Source: Actinospica robiniae DSM 44927 (GTDB lineage: Bacteria > Actinomycetota > Actinomycetes > Streptomycetales > Catenulisporaceae). Taken from it: DNA of 64,000 nucleotides. Made by a program: the position numbers and the translations under genes. This document shows, one piece after another, positions 30,212-41,909 of this stretch. The notes beneath the pieces are model-generated. The model was not told where the DNA came from. It worked only from the letters and a program-made list of their open reading frames with translations, and did no database searches. The DNA lies in NCBI RefSeq assembly GCF_000504285.1, contig NZ_KI632511.1, positions 4,895,372 to 4,959,371 on the forward strand. Reading direction: 5' to 3'. Within the stretch, counting starts at the first letter, position 1; each line of letters opens with the position of its first letter.

Positions 30212-31180
30212 TTACAGCCGACGAAGCTCATGCGGGAGCGCGAACAGCAGCTTCTCCTGCGCCGAACGGACTTCCTCGACCTCGCCGTAACCGTGCTCGG
30301 CCAGCAGTGTCAGCACGTCCTGGACCAGGTTCTCGGGCACGGACGCGCCCGAGGTCAGGCCCACCGTCGTCACGCCCTCGAACCAGGCCGGGTCGACCTC
30401 CTCGGCGAAGTCGACCAGGTACGACGCGGGCACGCCGACCTCGAGGGCGACTTCGACCAGGCGCACCGAGTTGGAGGAGTTCTTGGAGCCGACCACGATC
30501 AACAGGTCGCACTGGCCGGCGATCTGCTTGACCGCGATCTGCCGGTTCTGGGTGGCGTAGCAGATGTCGTCGGACGGCGGGTCGAGCAGCAAGGGGAAGC
30601 GCTGCTTGAGCCGGGCCACCGTCTGCTGCGTCTCGTCCACGGACAGCGTCGTCTGAGACAGCCACGCCACCTTCGACGGGTCGCGCACCTCGACGTCGTC
30701 CACGCCGTCGACGCCGTCGACGAGCTTGATGTGCTCGGGGGCCTCGCCGGTGGTGCCGACGACTTCCTCATGGCCTTCGTGCCCGATGAGGAGAATGTCG
30801 TAGCCCTCCTCGGCGAAGCGCACGGCCTCCTTGTGCACCTTCGTCACCAGCGGGCAGGTCGCGTCGATCGTGCGCAGGTTGCGGCCCTTGGCCGACTCGT
30901 GCACCTCGGGCGCCACGCCGTGCGCGGAGAAGATGACCAGCGCGCCCTCGGGCACCTCGTCGTTCTCCTCGACGAACACCGCGCCGCGCTCCTCGAGCGT
31001 CTGCACGACGTGCTTGTTGTGAACGATTTCCTTGCGGACGTACACGGGGGCGCCGAAACGTTCGAGTGCGCTCTCCACTGTCTGCACAGCCCGGTCCACC
31101 CCTGCGCAGTAGCCGCGCGGGGCGGCGAGGAGGACTCGCTTGCGGGGAGCGGATTCGGCGGTGACCGGAGCAGAGACCAT
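30212..31180 (-). CDS. ispH: 4-hydroxy-3-methylbut-2-enyl diphosphate reductase
   Basis: 322 residues. Last enzyme of the MEP pathway, making IPP and DMAPP. The three Cys ligands of the iron-sulfur cluster are in [13 protein letters not shown] (near residue 25), [13 protein letters not shown] (near residue 109) and [11 protein letters not shown] (near residue 205). Substrate motifs VRKEIVHN and VFSAHGV-like (IFSAHGVAP) are present, as is SSNSVRL. ATG 31180 is preceded by TACCAT seven bases away. It is divergent from xseA and convergent with the DUF6542 gene, a common actinobacterial arrangement. Confidence 0.97.
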   Translation of the reverse strand: MVSAPVTAESAPRKRVLLAAPRGYCAGVDRAVQTVESALERFGAPVYVRKEIVHNKHVVQTLEERGAVFVEENDEVPEGALVIFSAHGVAPEVHESAKGRNLRTIDATCPLVTKVHKEAVRFAEEGYDILLIGHEGHEEVVGTTGEAPEHIKLVDGVDGVDDVEVRDPSKVAWLSQTTLSVDETQQTVARLKQRFPLLLDPPSDDICYATQNRQIAVKQIAGQCDLLIVVGSKNSSNSVRLVEVALEVGVPASYLVDFAEEVDPAWFEGVTTVGLTSGASVPENLVQDVLTLLAEHGYGEVEEVRSAQEKLLFALPHELRRL

Positions 31181-31187
31181 GACACCT

Positions 31188-31193
31188 ATGGTA
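31188..31193 (-). promoter_or_regulatory. -10-like TACCAT of ispH
   Basis: Minus-strand TACCAT is seven bases before ATG 31180; leaderless start inferred. Confidence 0.45.
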
Positions 31194-31620
31194 TTCCGCT
31201 CTCCGGCGTGCGCCCTAGCCCGGAGGCGGGATCTTCACCGGCTCTGCACATCGCGGCGTGGCGTGTCGCACGCGCCACACGTGTCGCGACCGCGCGCGAC
31301 GCGGGGTCGGCGTGGCGTGTTCGGCGGCCGTGCCCGCGCGCGGAATCGACCGAGATCGCACGGAAATGGAGTGAGATGAGGTGACTGATTGGAGTCGTCC
31401 CCTAACTGAAATGAGATGCCTGAGCATGATCGCCACAGCGGCGCGTTAGCGGCGCGTTCGGAGTAGGCCGCCGCGGATCGTCGAGGTCGACGCCTCGACA
31501 GTGCTGCACCGCTGCGGCTCGGTCGGAGCACTCGACGATGGCCTTCATGGGCGCCGTGGTCCCACTCGAGTGCGTGGAACGCAATCCCATGCAGCGCGCC
31601 GTGGTGTCAGCGGCGGGGCC

Positions 31621-31626
31621 TAGGGT
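31621..31626 (+). promoter_or_regulatory. -10-like TAGGGT of xseA
   Basis: TAGGGT lies seven bases before ATG 31634. This supports that start rather than the in-frame ATG 31538, which would add 32 residues without family similarity. Confidence 0.45.
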
Positions 31627-31633
31627 GGTCGGC

Positions 31634-32920
31634 ATGGCCTTGGAGAGCTCCTTCGAGAAACCGGTGCCGGTGGCTACGGTCGCGACTCTGGTCGGCGACT
31701 GGATCGACCGGCTTGGCGTCATCCACGTCGAGGGGCAGATCACGCAGATCAACCGACGCCCCGGGGCCGGAGTGGTGTTCCTGACTCTGCGGGATCCGGC
31801 ACAGGACGTCTCGGTGAACATCACCTGCTACCGCCAGGCGTACGAGCAGATCGTGCCGCCGCCCGCCGAGGGGCAGCGGGTCGTGCTGCGCGCGAAGCCT
31901 GCGTTCTACCGGGGCCGCGGCCAGTTCTCGCTGCAGATGTTCGAACTGCGGCAGGTCGGGCTCGGCGAGTTGTTGGCGCGGATCGAGCAGCTGAAGCTGA
32001 AGCTCGCCGGCCAGGGGCTGTTCGATCCCGGTCGGAAGCAGCCGTTGCCCTTCCTGCCCCAGCTGATCGGCCTGATCACAGGACGGGCGTCGGCCGCGGA
32101 GAAGGATGTGCTGGAGAACACGCGCCGGCGCTGGCCGGGCGTGCGGTTCGAGGTGCGCGAGGTGGCGGTGCAGGGAGCCACGGCTGTCCCGCAGATCACG
32201 GGAGCGCTGGCCGAGCTCGACGCCCATCCCGAGGTGGACGTCATCGTCATCGCGCGCGGTGGCGGCTCCGTGGAAGACCTCCTGCCGTTCTCCGACGAGC
32301 AACTGCTGCTCGCGGTCGCGGCGTGCCGGACCCCCGTGGTCTCGGCGATCGGGCACGAGCCGGACTCGCCGCTACTCGACCTGGTCGCCGACCTGCGCGC
32401 TTCCACTCCGACGGACGCGGCCAAACGCCTGGTGCCCGACGTCAGTGAAGAGCTTGAGCGTGTCCGACAGGCCCGGGCGCGCATGCGCGGAGCGATAGGG
32501 CGCATGCTCGACCGCGAAGAACGCGCACTGAGCAACTACCGCTCGCGGCCGGCGCTCGCGGCGCCGCACAGCATGCTCGAACGCCGAGAACAGGAAATCG
32601 CGGATACGCGGGCTCGCGGCCGTCGGGCGCTGCACCAACGCATCGCCCGCGACACGGAGGTGCTCGGCCAGACGCTGGCCAGAGTGCGCGCGCTGTCCCC
32701 ACTCAAGACGCTCGAGCGTGGATACGCGATCGTGCAGACGTCCGAGGGTCACGTCGTCCGCGACGGTGCGGAAGTGATGGCCGGTCAGGAGCTCGGCGTG
32801 CGGCTGATGGCAGGTCGCTTGGCCGTGACCGTCGGCTCTGTCTCGGAGACCGGAGAGATGACGACTCCCCCGGCAGCGGACACGGACGACGCGCCTGAAC
32901 CGGCCGACCCGGCCGAATGA
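31634..32920 (+). CDS. xseA: Exodeoxyribonuclease VII large subunit
   Basis: 428 residues. N-terminal OB fold (residues ~10-110; [21 protein letters not shown]), catalytic region with [39 protein letters not shown] and [27 protein letters not shown], then a long Arg-rich coiled coil (residues ~270-360). It cuts single-stranded DNA in complex with XseB. The C-terminal 30 residues are Pro/Asp/Glu-rich. The expected adjacent xseB is 1 kb away, split off by a minus-strand GNAT gene. Confidence 0.95.
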   Translation: MALESSFEKPVPVATVATLVGDWIDRLGVIHVEGQITQINRRPGAGVVFLTLRDPAQDVSVNITCYRQAYEQIVPPPAEGQRVVLRAKPAFYRGRGQFSLQMFELRQVGLGELLARIEQLKLKLAGQGLFDPGRKQPLPFLPQLIGLITGRASAAEKDVLENTRRRWPGVRFEVREVAVQGATAVPQITGALAELDAHPEVDVIVIARGGGSVEDLLPFSDEQLLLAVAACRTPVVSAIGHEPDSPLLDLVADLRASTPTDAAKRLVPDVSEELERVRQARARMRGAIGRMLDREERALSNYRSRPALAAPHSMLERREQEIADTRARGRRALHQRIARDTEVLGQTLARVRALSPLKTLERGYAIVQTSEGHVVRDGAEVMAGQELGVRLMAGRLAVTVGSVSETGEMTTPPAADTDDAPEPADPAE

Positions 32921-33441
32921 GGCAGTCGCTCCAGAACACGACGCCGCCCAGGCTCCGACACGGAGGCTGAGCCCTGGGCAGGCGCCGAGGCTAAGCCGTG
33001 CGCGGGCGCGGAGGCTGAGCCTTGGGGGCGGGCGCCGAGGCTCAGCCTCGGACGGGTGCCACGTCCGTCTGGGCGCTCTAGCTCCGGTTCAGTGGGCGAC
33101 CGATCGCTGGGGCGCCTGGCGGTGGCGGCGTGGTTTGCGCAGGATGCTGGTGGTGGCACAGGGGTGGGTGCCAGTGGATATCACCAGACAAGCAGCTTTA
33201 AGCCAGCCTGGCCTCTCGGGCGCATGGTACTGACGGTGCGGAAGAGACGTGCGTTGAAGACGCGAAACACCGAGGTGCTGATGGCACGAAACACAGCGGC
33301 TCTGCCGAGCGGGGAACGTGCTGTGCTGGTGGGTGTGAAGAACAACCGCGGTGTGAAGGACAGCCGCAGTGGTGGGCGGCAACGACTCACCGTGCTGGTA
33401 CGGAACGGGCGGACAGCGTGGGCGGTGCGCGTCCGATTCCG
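32921..33441. other. 521-bp region between xseA and GNAT gene
   Basis: Holds a degenerate ~25-bp repeat and palindrome (32961-33051, listed separately). The rest (33060-33440) has mixed composition, less G/C biased than neighbouring genes. An open frame of 139 codons (33056-33475, +) lacks a ribosome site and family resemblance. It may be decayed coding sequence. Confidence 0.5.
32961..33051. repeat. Degenerate 23-27-bp repeat ending in a perfect palindrome
   Basis: Four units each carrying gaggctgagcc or a close variant (gaggctaagcc, gaggctcagcc) separated by G-rich spacers. The last unit forms ccgaggct-c-agcctcgg (33035-33051), a perfect 8-bp hairpin that may terminate xseA. Confidence 0.65.
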
Positions 33442-33927
33442 TCACACCTGCTGTGGCATCCAACGGCTCATATAGGTGCCGAAGCGGGGCTCGGCGAACC
33501 CGAGCTCACGGTAGAGCGCATCGCCTGACTCGGAGGCGACGAGCTCCGTCTTCACCACGCCACAGCCGTCCATCCACCCCAAGGTCGCCTCGACCACGGC
33601 ACGTCCGAAGCCGCGGCGTCGGAAGTCGGGATCCGTGGACACGCTGAGGATGTAGCCGATCAGGCCCGAATGGTTGTCCGGACTGGGCAGGCGCTGCTGG
33701 ATCACACCGACCGCCCCGGCCGCGAGCTTGCCAGGTGCGTCTCCGGCGTCGACTACGAACGCCTGGATGGAGCTGTCCGGGTCGGACAACGCCAGTTCAA
33801 GCGTGTCCTTGCAGGCATACTCCCACGATTCGTCATGAACCTCCCTGAACGTGTTGATCATGATCCGGCGCAGCCGGGTCAGTTCCCAAGCGTCCTCGAC
33901 CGACGCCCGCCTTACCACCACTCCCAT
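33442..33927 (-). CDS. GNAT family N-acetyltransferase
   Basis: 161 residues from ATG 33927, with GGGGAGG nine bases upstream. GNAT fold: N-terminal VRRASVEDAWELTRLR, the beta-4/acetyl-CoA loop YILSVSTDPDFRRRGFGRAVVEA with the R/Q-x2-G-x-G/A pyrophosphate loop (RRRGFGRA), and the C-terminal SGDALYRELGFAEP. The substrate is unknown. It lies on the opposite strand between xseA and xseB, whose start is only 48 bases away in the divergent direction, so it interrupts the usual xseAB operon. Confidence 0.9.
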   Translation of the reverse strand: MGVVVRRASVEDAWELTRLRRIMINTFREVHDESWEYACKDTLELALSDPDSSIQAFVVDAGDAPGKLAAGAVGVIQQRLPSPDNHSGLIGYILSVSTDPDFRRRGFGRAVVEATLGWMDGCGVVKTELVASESGDALYRELGFAEPRFGTYMSRWMPQQV

Positions 33928-33974
33928 GAGTGCCTCCCCGATCTCTGTCGGTAAGGGAATCTATCGTGGAGGAC

Positions 33975-34193
33975 ATGACTACGGAAGAGATCTCCGCATT
34001 GGGGTACGAGCAGGCGCGCGATGAACTGATCAGCACGGTTCAACGCCTTGAGGCCGGTGGCCTGGCTTTGGAGGATTCATTGCAGCTGTGGGAGCGGGGC
34101 GAAGCGCTCGCTTCGCACTGCCAATCGAAGTTGGACGGGGCGCGGGCCAGGTTGGACGCGGCCCTGGCGGCGGAGGGGACGGCGAAGGACTGA
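33975..34193 (+). CDS. xseB: Exodeoxyribonuclease VII small subunit
   Basis: 72 residues from ATG 33975, or 75 from GTG 33966. Family core: LGYEQARDELISTVQRLEAGGLALEDSLQLWERGEALASHCQ, a helical hairpin that binds XseA. The length is typical. GGAGG at 33968-33972 is too close to ATG 33975, and TATCGT at 33963-33968 resembles a -10 for a leaderless start, so the exact start is open. Having its own promoter would be needed here because the GNAT gene separates it from xseA. Confidence 0.92.
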   Translation: MTTEEISALGYEQARDELISTVQRLEAGGLALEDSLQLWERGEALASHCQSKLDGARARLDAALAAEGTAKD

Positions 34194-34512
34194 CAGCGGC
34201 GAGTCCTGGAAGAGCAGGAAGTGGAGTGGCCGGCTGAGCCGAGGGCAGACGGCACGGCGATGTGATGAGGCGGCAGCGAGCGGGGGCGCTGGCTGCCGGA
34301 TATCGCGTAGGGCGGCGCCCAGGGCCGTGCTAAGCGGCGCCTGCACCGGCGGCCGTACTCTGTGACACCACTGGCTGCAGACGCCGCACAGTCCTGCACG
34401 ACGCGCAGCACGGCGCGGAGCGGGCCGCTGTGGCGGCGGGAGGCGTGAGCTGTGGCCACGGCGCAGCGCGGGGGCTGTGGCTGCGGGGTGGCACTGCGGA
34501 CCTGCTGGGGCG
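34194..34512. other. 319-bp convergent region, nothing recognised
   Basis: Between the xseB stop and the DUF4245 stop on the other strand. No clear hairpin, repeat or gene; G-rich with several ctgtggc-like words. Confidence 0.5.
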
Positions 34513-35058
34513 TCAGCTCTGGAGCGAGCCGGCGAGGGTCTCGAGCTCGGCGAGCGAGGCGGAGCCGGCTACGACTTCGAGGCTCTTGCCGTCCTGGCGG
34601 AACAGCAGCGTCTTGAGGCCGCCGGGGGTGGTGCCGGCGTAGCTCTGCCACTGCTGGCCGGCGGCGGTGACGGTGCCGTGCCGGGTGGCGTCGGAGTGCT
34701 GGTCGTCGAGGAACTGGGCGATGGACTCGGTCGTCTGCTCGAACTCGGCGTACTTGCCGGCCTCGGTCTGGTAGCCGAGGTGCCAGTCGGCGGCTGCGTC
34801 GCCGGCCGGCTCGTAGGTGTCGGAGGTCAGCTCCCAGCTCGCGGGCAGGCCGGTGGGGCTCATCGCGGTGAAGGGGAGTTCGCTGCGGGCCGCCGTCAGC
34901 ATCGCCTGGTAGTCGGCGTTCGAGACGGGGGTGACGACGTTCTTCGGGGCGTTCGCCGGCATCAGCCAGATCACCAGCAGGATCGGCACGACGATCAGCG
35001 CCATCGTGAGCACCATGTCGCGCACGGTCGTCCTGAGCCGGGAATGGGTCTTCGCCAT
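34513..35058 (-). CDS. DUF4245 domain protein, membrane-anchored
   Basis: 181 residues. One N-terminal membrane helix (residues ~14-33, MVLTMALIVVPILLVIWLMP), then an extracellular DUF4245 domain with WHLGYQT, YAEFEQTTE and TWQSYAG-like (QWQSYAGTTPGGLKTLLFRQDG) segments. The fold is probably related to small lipoprotein-like domains; function is unknown. Its place between xseB and divergent glpX is conserved in streptomycetes, which supports the assignment. Confidence 0.85.
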   Translation of the reverse strand: MAKTHSRLRTTVRDMVLTMALIVVPILLVIWLMPANAPKNVVTPVSNADYQAMLTAARSELPFTAMSPTGLPASWELTSDTYEPAGDAAADWHLGYQTEAGKYAEFEQTTESIAQFLDDQHSDATRHGTVTAAGQQWQSYAGTTPGGLKTLLFRQDGKSLEVVAGSASLAELETLAGSLQS

Positions 35059-35389
35059 GGCGCCATCATCCCAAGGCGCCTCCTCGGGCCGCCCACCGGG
35101 TCGGCAGTAGGATCAACGAACCGGCCTCCTCAGCCGGTGACCACACATTTCCCATAGCGACGGACGGACCACGGGCTCCAGCCGGTGGGCGGGCGGGCAG
35201 GCTCACGACGACGATGCCGGCTCGGCGAAGGCGACCACGATGACGGCGATGGCGAAGGTGCAGGCGATGCGCTCAGGCTCAGGCTGAGGCTCGCGCCCTA
35301 GGCCGCCACCGGCCGCCATCGGCCGCGGCTCCGTTCAGATCAAACGATCAAACCGATCAGACCGTTGTCCGAGTGCGGAAGGACTGCAG
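35059..35389. promoter_or_regulatory. Divergent DUF4245/glpX region with direct repeats
   Basis: 331 bp. gatcaaac is repeated directly at 35338-35345 and 35346-35353, with a third partial copy (gatcag) at 35355-35360, 30-50 bases before the glpX start. This could be a regulator site. A ctcaggctcaggctgaggctc-like stretch lies at 35274-35294. No gene is seen. Confidence 0.45.
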
Positions 35390-36385
35390 ATGACTCAGGC
35401 CCAAGAGGTACCCGACCGGAACCTGGCCCTCGAACTCGTCCGGGTGACCGAAGCGGCGGCCCTCGCGGCCGGCCGGTGGGTCGGGCGTGGCGACAAGAAC
35501 GGCGCGGACGGCGCCGCGGTGGGCGCGATGCGGCGGCTCATCAACACCGTCTCGATGGACGGCGTGGTGGTGATCGGCGAGGGCGAGAAGGACAACGCGC
35601 CGATGCTCTTCAACGGCGAGCAGGTCGGCAACGGGGACGGGCCCGAGTGCGACGTGGCCGTGGACCCGATCGACGGCACGACGCTCAACGCCAAGGGCAT
35701 GCCGAACGCCATCGCGGTGATCGCGCTGGCCGAGCGGCACGCCATGTACGACCCGTCCGCCGTCTTCTACATGGAGAAACTGGTGGTCGGGCCGCAGGCG
35801 GCCGAGGCCGTCGACATCACCGCCTCGGTCGGGCACAACATCCGGGCCGTGGCCCGGGCCAAGGGCTGCTCGCCGAGCGAGGTCACCGTCGTCATCCTGG
35901 ACCGGCCGCGGCACGAGAACCTGGTGCACGAGGTGCGCGAGGCCGGCGCGCGGATCAAGTTCATCAGCGACGGCGACGTGGCCGGCGCGATCATGGCGGT
36001 ACGGCCGGAGACCGGCGTCGACCTGCTGCTCGGCATCGGCGGCACGCCGGAGGGCATCATCGCGGCGGCGGCGATCAAGTGCCTGGGCGGGGTGATCCAG
36101 GCCAAGCTGTGGCCCAAGGACGAGGCCGAGCGGCGCAAGGCGCTGGACGCCGGGCACGATCTGGACCGGGTGCTGACCACGGACGACCTGGTCACCGGGG
36201 ACAACTGCTTCGTGGCGATCACCGGCATCACGGACGGCGAGCTCGTACGCGGCGTGCACTACCGCTCCGGCGGCGCGGTGACCACCTCGCTGGTGATGCG
36301 GTCGAAGAGCGGGACGGTGCGACGGATCGAGTCGGAGCATCAGCTGTCGAAGTTGCGGACGTACAGCTCGGTCGACTTCGGCTGA
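35390..36385 (+). CDS. glpX: Class II fructose-1,6-bisphosphatase
   Basis: 331 residues from ATG 35390, with GGAAGG nine bases upstream. It makes fructose-6-phosphate in gluconeogenesis. Metal and phosphate motifs: [38 protein letters not shown] (the FBPase/IMPase signature) and [14 protein letters not shown] near residue 215. It is class II, the usual main FBPase of actinobacteria. PckG further along the window feeds the same pathway. Confidence 0.97.
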   Translation: MTQAQEVPDRNLALELVRVTEAAALAAGRWVGRGDKNGADGAAVGAMRRLINTVSMDGVVVIGEGEKDNAPMLFNGEQVGNGDGPECDVAVDPIDGTTLNAKGMPNAIAVIALAERHAMYDPSAVFYMEKLVVGPQAAEAVDITASVGHNIRAVARAKGCSPSEVTVVILDRPRHENLVHEVREAGARIKFISDGDVAGAIMAVRPETGVDLLLGIGGTPEGIIAAAAIKCLGGVIQAKLWPKDEAERRKALDAGHDLDRVLTTDDLVTGDNCFVAITGITDGELVRGVHYRSGGAVTTSLVMRSKSGTVRRIESEHQLSKLRTYSSVDFG

Positions 36386-36432
36386 TGCGAAGAGGGCGGA
36401 CGCGAAAAGGATGACTGACGCGAAGAGATTGA

Positions 36433-38616
<2,184 letters not shown>

Positions 38617-38683
38617 CGAGCCGTAGCGGGCACGGCGACCGGCCAGGAAACCGGCATCGAGGCCGGCGCCGAGACCGCCCAGC

Positions 38684-39097
38684 TCACGCGTCGAGGGGCA
38701 GAAAGTTCTCGGACCAGGCGGCGGGGCGCAGGGATCCGGGACTGACCTTGACGATCGCGCGGGTGCCGCGCGCGTGCAGCACTTCGGGGCCGTCGTCGCC
38801 CTCGGGGAAGGACAGGCAGCGGAAGCCGAAGACGGCGCTGGTGGTGCCGCGGCGCTCCAGGTGGATCTCGACGACGAGCTCGCCGCGCTCCTGCGTGAAC
38901 GGGCGGATGAACTCGATGTCGTACTGCCGGACCACGCTCAGGCCGTCGGACGGGTCGAGGTCGGTCAGCGTGTGGAACCAGGCGGTCATCGCCCGCTCCA
39001 CGTGGATCGCGTAGCGGGCGTTGTGCAGCACGCCCACCATGTCGAGCTCGTCGAACCAGACGGTCGAGCGGTGGACGTACAGCGGGGTGTCACTCAT
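38684..39097 (-). CDS. Hotdog-fold acyl-CoA thioesterase
   Basis: 137 residues from ATG 39097, which overlaps the upstream stop as ATGA. 4-hydroxybenzoyl-CoA-thioesterase-type features: FDELDMVGVLHNARYAIHVERA with the catalytic Asp of the D-x-D/G-x-V-N/H-N-x-x-Y/Y motif, and IEFIRPFTQERGELVVEI. The acyl substrate is unknown. It is the second gene of a pair with the DUF1707 protein. It converges with the DHA2 exporter gene. Confidence 0.87.
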   Translation of the reverse strand: MSDTPLYVHRSTVWFDELDMVGVLHNARYAIHVERAMTAWFHTLTDLDPSDGLSVVRQYDIEFIRPFTQERGELVVEIHLERRGTTSAVFGFRCLSFPEGDDGPEVLHARGTRAIVKVSPGSLRPAAWSENFLPLDA

Positions 39098-39747
39098 CGC
39101 CTTTTGAGCCATTTCTTGCGGGGGCGCTTGGCCTCCACGTTACCGAACAGGCTCAGCCCGCGGACGTGCACGATCGGGGTCTCGGCCGTGTACGGCTGGT
39201 CCTGGCTGAGGTTCATGTTGCGCTCGCCGAGGATCGCCGTGCCCTCGTTGACCACCATCACGCCCTCCGGCACGATCAGCTTCACCTCGCCGAAGATGCT
39301 GGTCGCGGTGATGGTCATCTCGCGCTGCTCGAGCACGGCCTCGGTCAGGTCCAGCTCGACCGAGCCGAAGATCGCCTTGGCCTCCAGTCCGCTGCGCACC
39401 AGCCAGCGGCCGCGCCGCTTCTGTTCGCCGAAGACGGCGACCACCGAGTCGGTCAAGCCGCCGACGGCCGGCGGCATCTCGCCGCGCGCGCTCGGAGCGG
39501 CGCCGGCGGAGGGCGGGGAGAAGGCGACGGGCAGGTCGGCCAGGTAGGGGCGCAGTTCGCCGAGGGTCTTGGCGGCGTAGACGCCGTCGGTGCGCTCGGC
39601 GTGCTCTTCAGCGCTGAGCCGACCTTCTGCGAACGCCTGGCCGAGCAGCTTGGCGACGTGGTCGCGGTCGGCGTCGGAGGCGCGCATGGAGAACCCGCGG
39701 TCGTCGGCGGGGACGGGTTCGTTGCCGAAGGAGAGTGGCGGCGTCAC
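39094..39747 (-). CDS. DUF1707 protein with LiaF-like C-terminal domain
   Basis: 217 residues from GTG 39747; ATG 39687 (MRASDADRDHV) is an alternative and begins exactly at the DUF1707 domain (residues ~21-72, AFAEGRLSAEEHAERTDGVYAAKTLGEL). Residues ~105-200 are a beta-helical LiaF/DUF2154-like region (AIFGSVELDLTEAV, TSIFGEVKLIVPEG). LiaF domains report cell-envelope stress; no LiaRS genes are adjacent. No membrane segment is seen between the domains. It is translationally coupled to the thioesterase by a 4-bp overlap. Confidence 0.85.
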   Translation of the reverse strand: MTPPLSFGNEPVPADDRGFSMRASDADRDHVAKLLGQAFAEGRLSAEEHAERTDGVYAAKTLGELRPYLADLPVAFSPPSAGAAPSARGEMPPAVGGLTDSVVAVFGEQKRRGRWLVRSGLEAKAIFGSVELDLTEAVLEQREMTITATSIFGEVKLIVPEGVMVVNEGTAILGERNMNLSQDQPYTAETPIVHVRGLSLFGNVEAKRPRKKWLKRR

Positions 39748-39826
39748 AGGCTCAAGATAACCGATCGAGCGGATTCGCCGTTGGGCCCGGTATGGCGGAT
39801 CCGCTGCGGGGGCCCGGAACCGGCTT

Positions 39827-40525
39827 CTAGTCGACCGGCGTATCGACGTTGTGCAGCGCTTCCCGGGCGGCGCGCTCGGCGTCGCCGGCTTCGATGGCCT
39901 CGAGCAGGACGCTGTGGCCGCGGGCCAGGTAGATGTCGTGGCCGGTGGCCGAGCTCAGCGTGGTCAGCAGCGAGGCGAGCTGTTCGGCCATCTCCAGGTA
40001 CATCTCGGTGAGCATCGGGTTGTGCGAGGCGGCGACGACGGCCTGGTGGAAGCGCACGTCCGCTTCGACCCACGGGGTGACCCAGACCGGGTCCCAGCGC
40101 CCGAGTTCACGGCCGACGTCCGCGACCACGTCGCGCTCGGCCAGGGCGTCGGCCATCGCGCGCAGGTCTTCCTCGGTGCGGCGGGAGGCGGCCAGCCGGG
40201 CGCCTTCGACCTCGAGCGCGCGCCGGACTTCCTGCACGTCGGTGTCGGTGTAGCTGCCGAGTTGGCGGCGGAGGGCGCCGGCGAGTTCGCTGCGCGAGCG
40301 GACGTAGGTGCCGTCACCCTGGCGTACTTCGAGCAGGCCGATGTGTGCCAGGGCCTTGATGGCCTCGCGGACGGTGCCGCGGCCGACCTGGAGCCGCTCG
40401 ATCAGCTCGGACTCGGGCGGGATGCGCTCGCCGAGGGGCCAGGCTCCGGTCGCGATCTGCTCACGGAGGCTGGCGATCACCTCGTCGCACAGGGAACCGC
40501 GGCGCAGGCCCGCCAGCTCGGTCAT
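39827..40525 (-). CDS. FadR-type GntR family transcriptional regulator
   Basis: 232 residues from ATG 40525; TTG 40549 would add eight. N-terminal winged helix (residues ~10-75): LREQIATGAWPLGERIPPESELIERLQVGRGTVREAIKALAHIGLLEVRQGDGTYV, a textbook GntR domain. C-terminal FCD domain (residues ~85-225) with RxxLExxxARLAA and metal-site His in the VEADVRFHQAVVAASHN region. It follows the CynX-type transporter gene on the same strand, 71-95 bases later, and likely controls it through the operator at 41910-41930. Confidence 0.92.
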   Translation of the reverse strand: MTELAGLRRGSLCDEVIASLREQIATGAWPLGERIPPESELIERLQVGRGTVREAIKALAHIGLLEVRQGDGTYVRSRSELAGALRRQLGSYTDTDVQEVRRALEVEGARLAASRRTEEDLRAMADALAERDVVADVGRELGRWDPVWVTPWVEADVRFHQAVVAASHNPMLTEMYLEMAEQLASLLTTLSSATGHDIYLARGHSVLLEAIEAGDAERAAREALHNVDTPVD

Positions 40526-40620
40526 CTCCGCATACCTGCTCTCTGCCAAGCTCCGCTGCCCGGCGCCGCTGTGTCGACGACGGGCACTGTCTCACGAATC
40601 CGGGTTCTGAACCCGCCCGG

Positions 40621-41892
40621 TCACGACACGCTGCCCCGGCGTGGCGAGGCCACGTACGAGCCGACCACACCCTGGAGCACGGTGACGACCACCACGACCA
40701 GCAGCGGCGCGGTCCAGGAGCCGGTCGCGTCGTGCAGCATGCCGAAGCTGAGCGGCACGACGGCCGCGAGCAGGTAGCCGATCGACTGGCTGAAGGTGGA
40801 GAGCGCCGCGGTGCCGTGCGCGGTGCCGCCGCGCAGCGGGAAGAGCGCGAGCACGAGCGGGAAGGTGGCCATGCCGAAGCTGAAGAAGACGACCCAGAGC
40901 CAGGTCAGCGAGGCCGGCGCGATGATCAGGCCGATGAAGCCGACGAGCGAGGCGGCAGTGAGTCCCAGCAGCATCGGGCGCTGGTCCTTCATCCGGGCGC
41001 CGAGGTGCGGCACCAGGTAGGAGATCGGGATGTTGATGAAGAAGATCGCCGAGAGCACCGCACCGGCGGCGGTGTGCGACATGCCCGCGCTGCCGAGGAT
41101 CGAGGGCAGCCAGCCCATGATCACGTAGGCGCCGACGGACTGCAGGCCGAAGAGCGCGGCCAGGGCCCACGCCAGCGGCTGGCGGGCGATCTGACGCAGC
41201 GGCAGGTGCGCGGCCGGGACGGCGGAGTCGACGACGGCGTTGGAGGGGTGGGCGGCGCGCTGGGGCCGCGCGGCGAACCAGGCGGCCAGCCCGATCACGC
41301 TGGGGATCACCCAGACCGCGAGTCCGGCGTCCACGGCGTGGAAGGCGTTGGCCACCGGCACCGAGGCCAGCGCGGCCACGGCCGAGCCGCCGGCGAGCAC
41401 CATCGCGTACAGGCCGGTGACCTGCCCGACCCGGTCCGGGAAGTACTGCCGCACGACCACCGGCAGCAGCACGTTCGCCAGCGCGATGCCGAGACCAGCC
41501 AGCACCGAGCCGGCCACCAGCGCGGTCGTGTCGTGCAGGCTGTGCACGATCTGGCCCGCCGTCAGCGCGGCCAGCGCGGCGGCGATGACGGTGCCGGCGG
41601 TGTACTTGCGGGCCAGCCAGGAGCCGGAGATCCCGCCGACGGCGAAGGCGAACGGCCAGATCGCGGTCAGCAGCGACTGGATCCCGGAGGACAGGTGCAG
41701 GCCGGCGCCCAGCTGATCGAGCAGGGCGCCGGTCGCGGACACCGAAAGCCGCAGGTTCGCGGCGATGAGGATGACACCGAGCAGGATGAGCCCGGTGCCT
41801 GCGACCCGATGCGCACCCGGACCCGGCTCGGCCCCGGCCGCGGGGACGGGGTCGGGGGTCTGGTTCGCGGATGCTTCGATCGTCGACGTCAC
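40621..41892 (-). CDS. CynX/NimT-family MFS transporter
   Basis: 423 residues from GTG 41892. Twelve membrane segments follow a ~30-residue polar start. LRLSVSATGALLDQL and GSWLARKYTAGTV match the cyanate/nitroimidazole branch (CynX/NimT) of the MFS. The substrate cannot be told: members move cyanate, 2-nitroimidazole or small organic ions. It forms an operon with the FadR-type regulator. The promoter (TATTAT at 41903-41908) and a perfect operator sit directly upstream. Confidence 0.88.
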   Translation of the reverse strand: MTSTIEASANQTPDPVPAAGAEPGPGAHRVAGTGLILLGVILIAANLRLSVSATGALLDQLGAGLHLSSGIQSLLTAIWPFAFAVGGISGSWLARKYTAGTVIAAALAALTAGQIVHSLHDTTALVAGSVLAGLGIALANVLLPVVVRQYFPDRVGQVTGLYAMVLAGGSAVAALASVPVANAFHAVDAGLAVWVIPSVIGLAAWFAARPQRAAHPSNAVVDSAVPAAHLPLRQIARQPLAWALAALFGLQSVGAYVIMGWLPSILGSAGMSHTAAGAVLSAIFFINIPISYLVPHLGARMKDQRPMLLGLTAASLVGFIGLIIAPASLTWLWVVFFSFGMATFPLVLALFPLRGGTAHGTAALSTFSQSIGYLLAAVVPLSFGMLHDATGSWTAPLLVVVVVTVLQGVVGSYVASPRRGSVS

Positions 41893-41902
41893 GTGCTCGA
41901 TG

Positions 41903-41908
41903 ATAATA
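41903..41908 (-). promoter_or_regulatory. -10 TATTAT of the transporter-regulator operon
   Basis: Minus-strand TATTAT, ten bases before GTG 41892, next to the operator. Confidence 0.5.
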
Positions 41909-41909
41909 C

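Larger units (their letters stand above)
31181..31633. other. 453-bp divergent region ispH/xseA
   Basis: Contains the ispH -10-like element (31188-31193) and the xseA one (31621-31626). Two copies of ggcgtggcgtgt occur at about 31253 and 31309. No convincing gene: the frames across it have poor codon bias and no ribosome sites. Confidence 0.55.

Noticed and set aside
33056-33475. 139-codon + strand frame between xseA and GNAT
   Set aside because: No ribosome site, poor codon bias and no resemblance to any family; part of a low-bias region.
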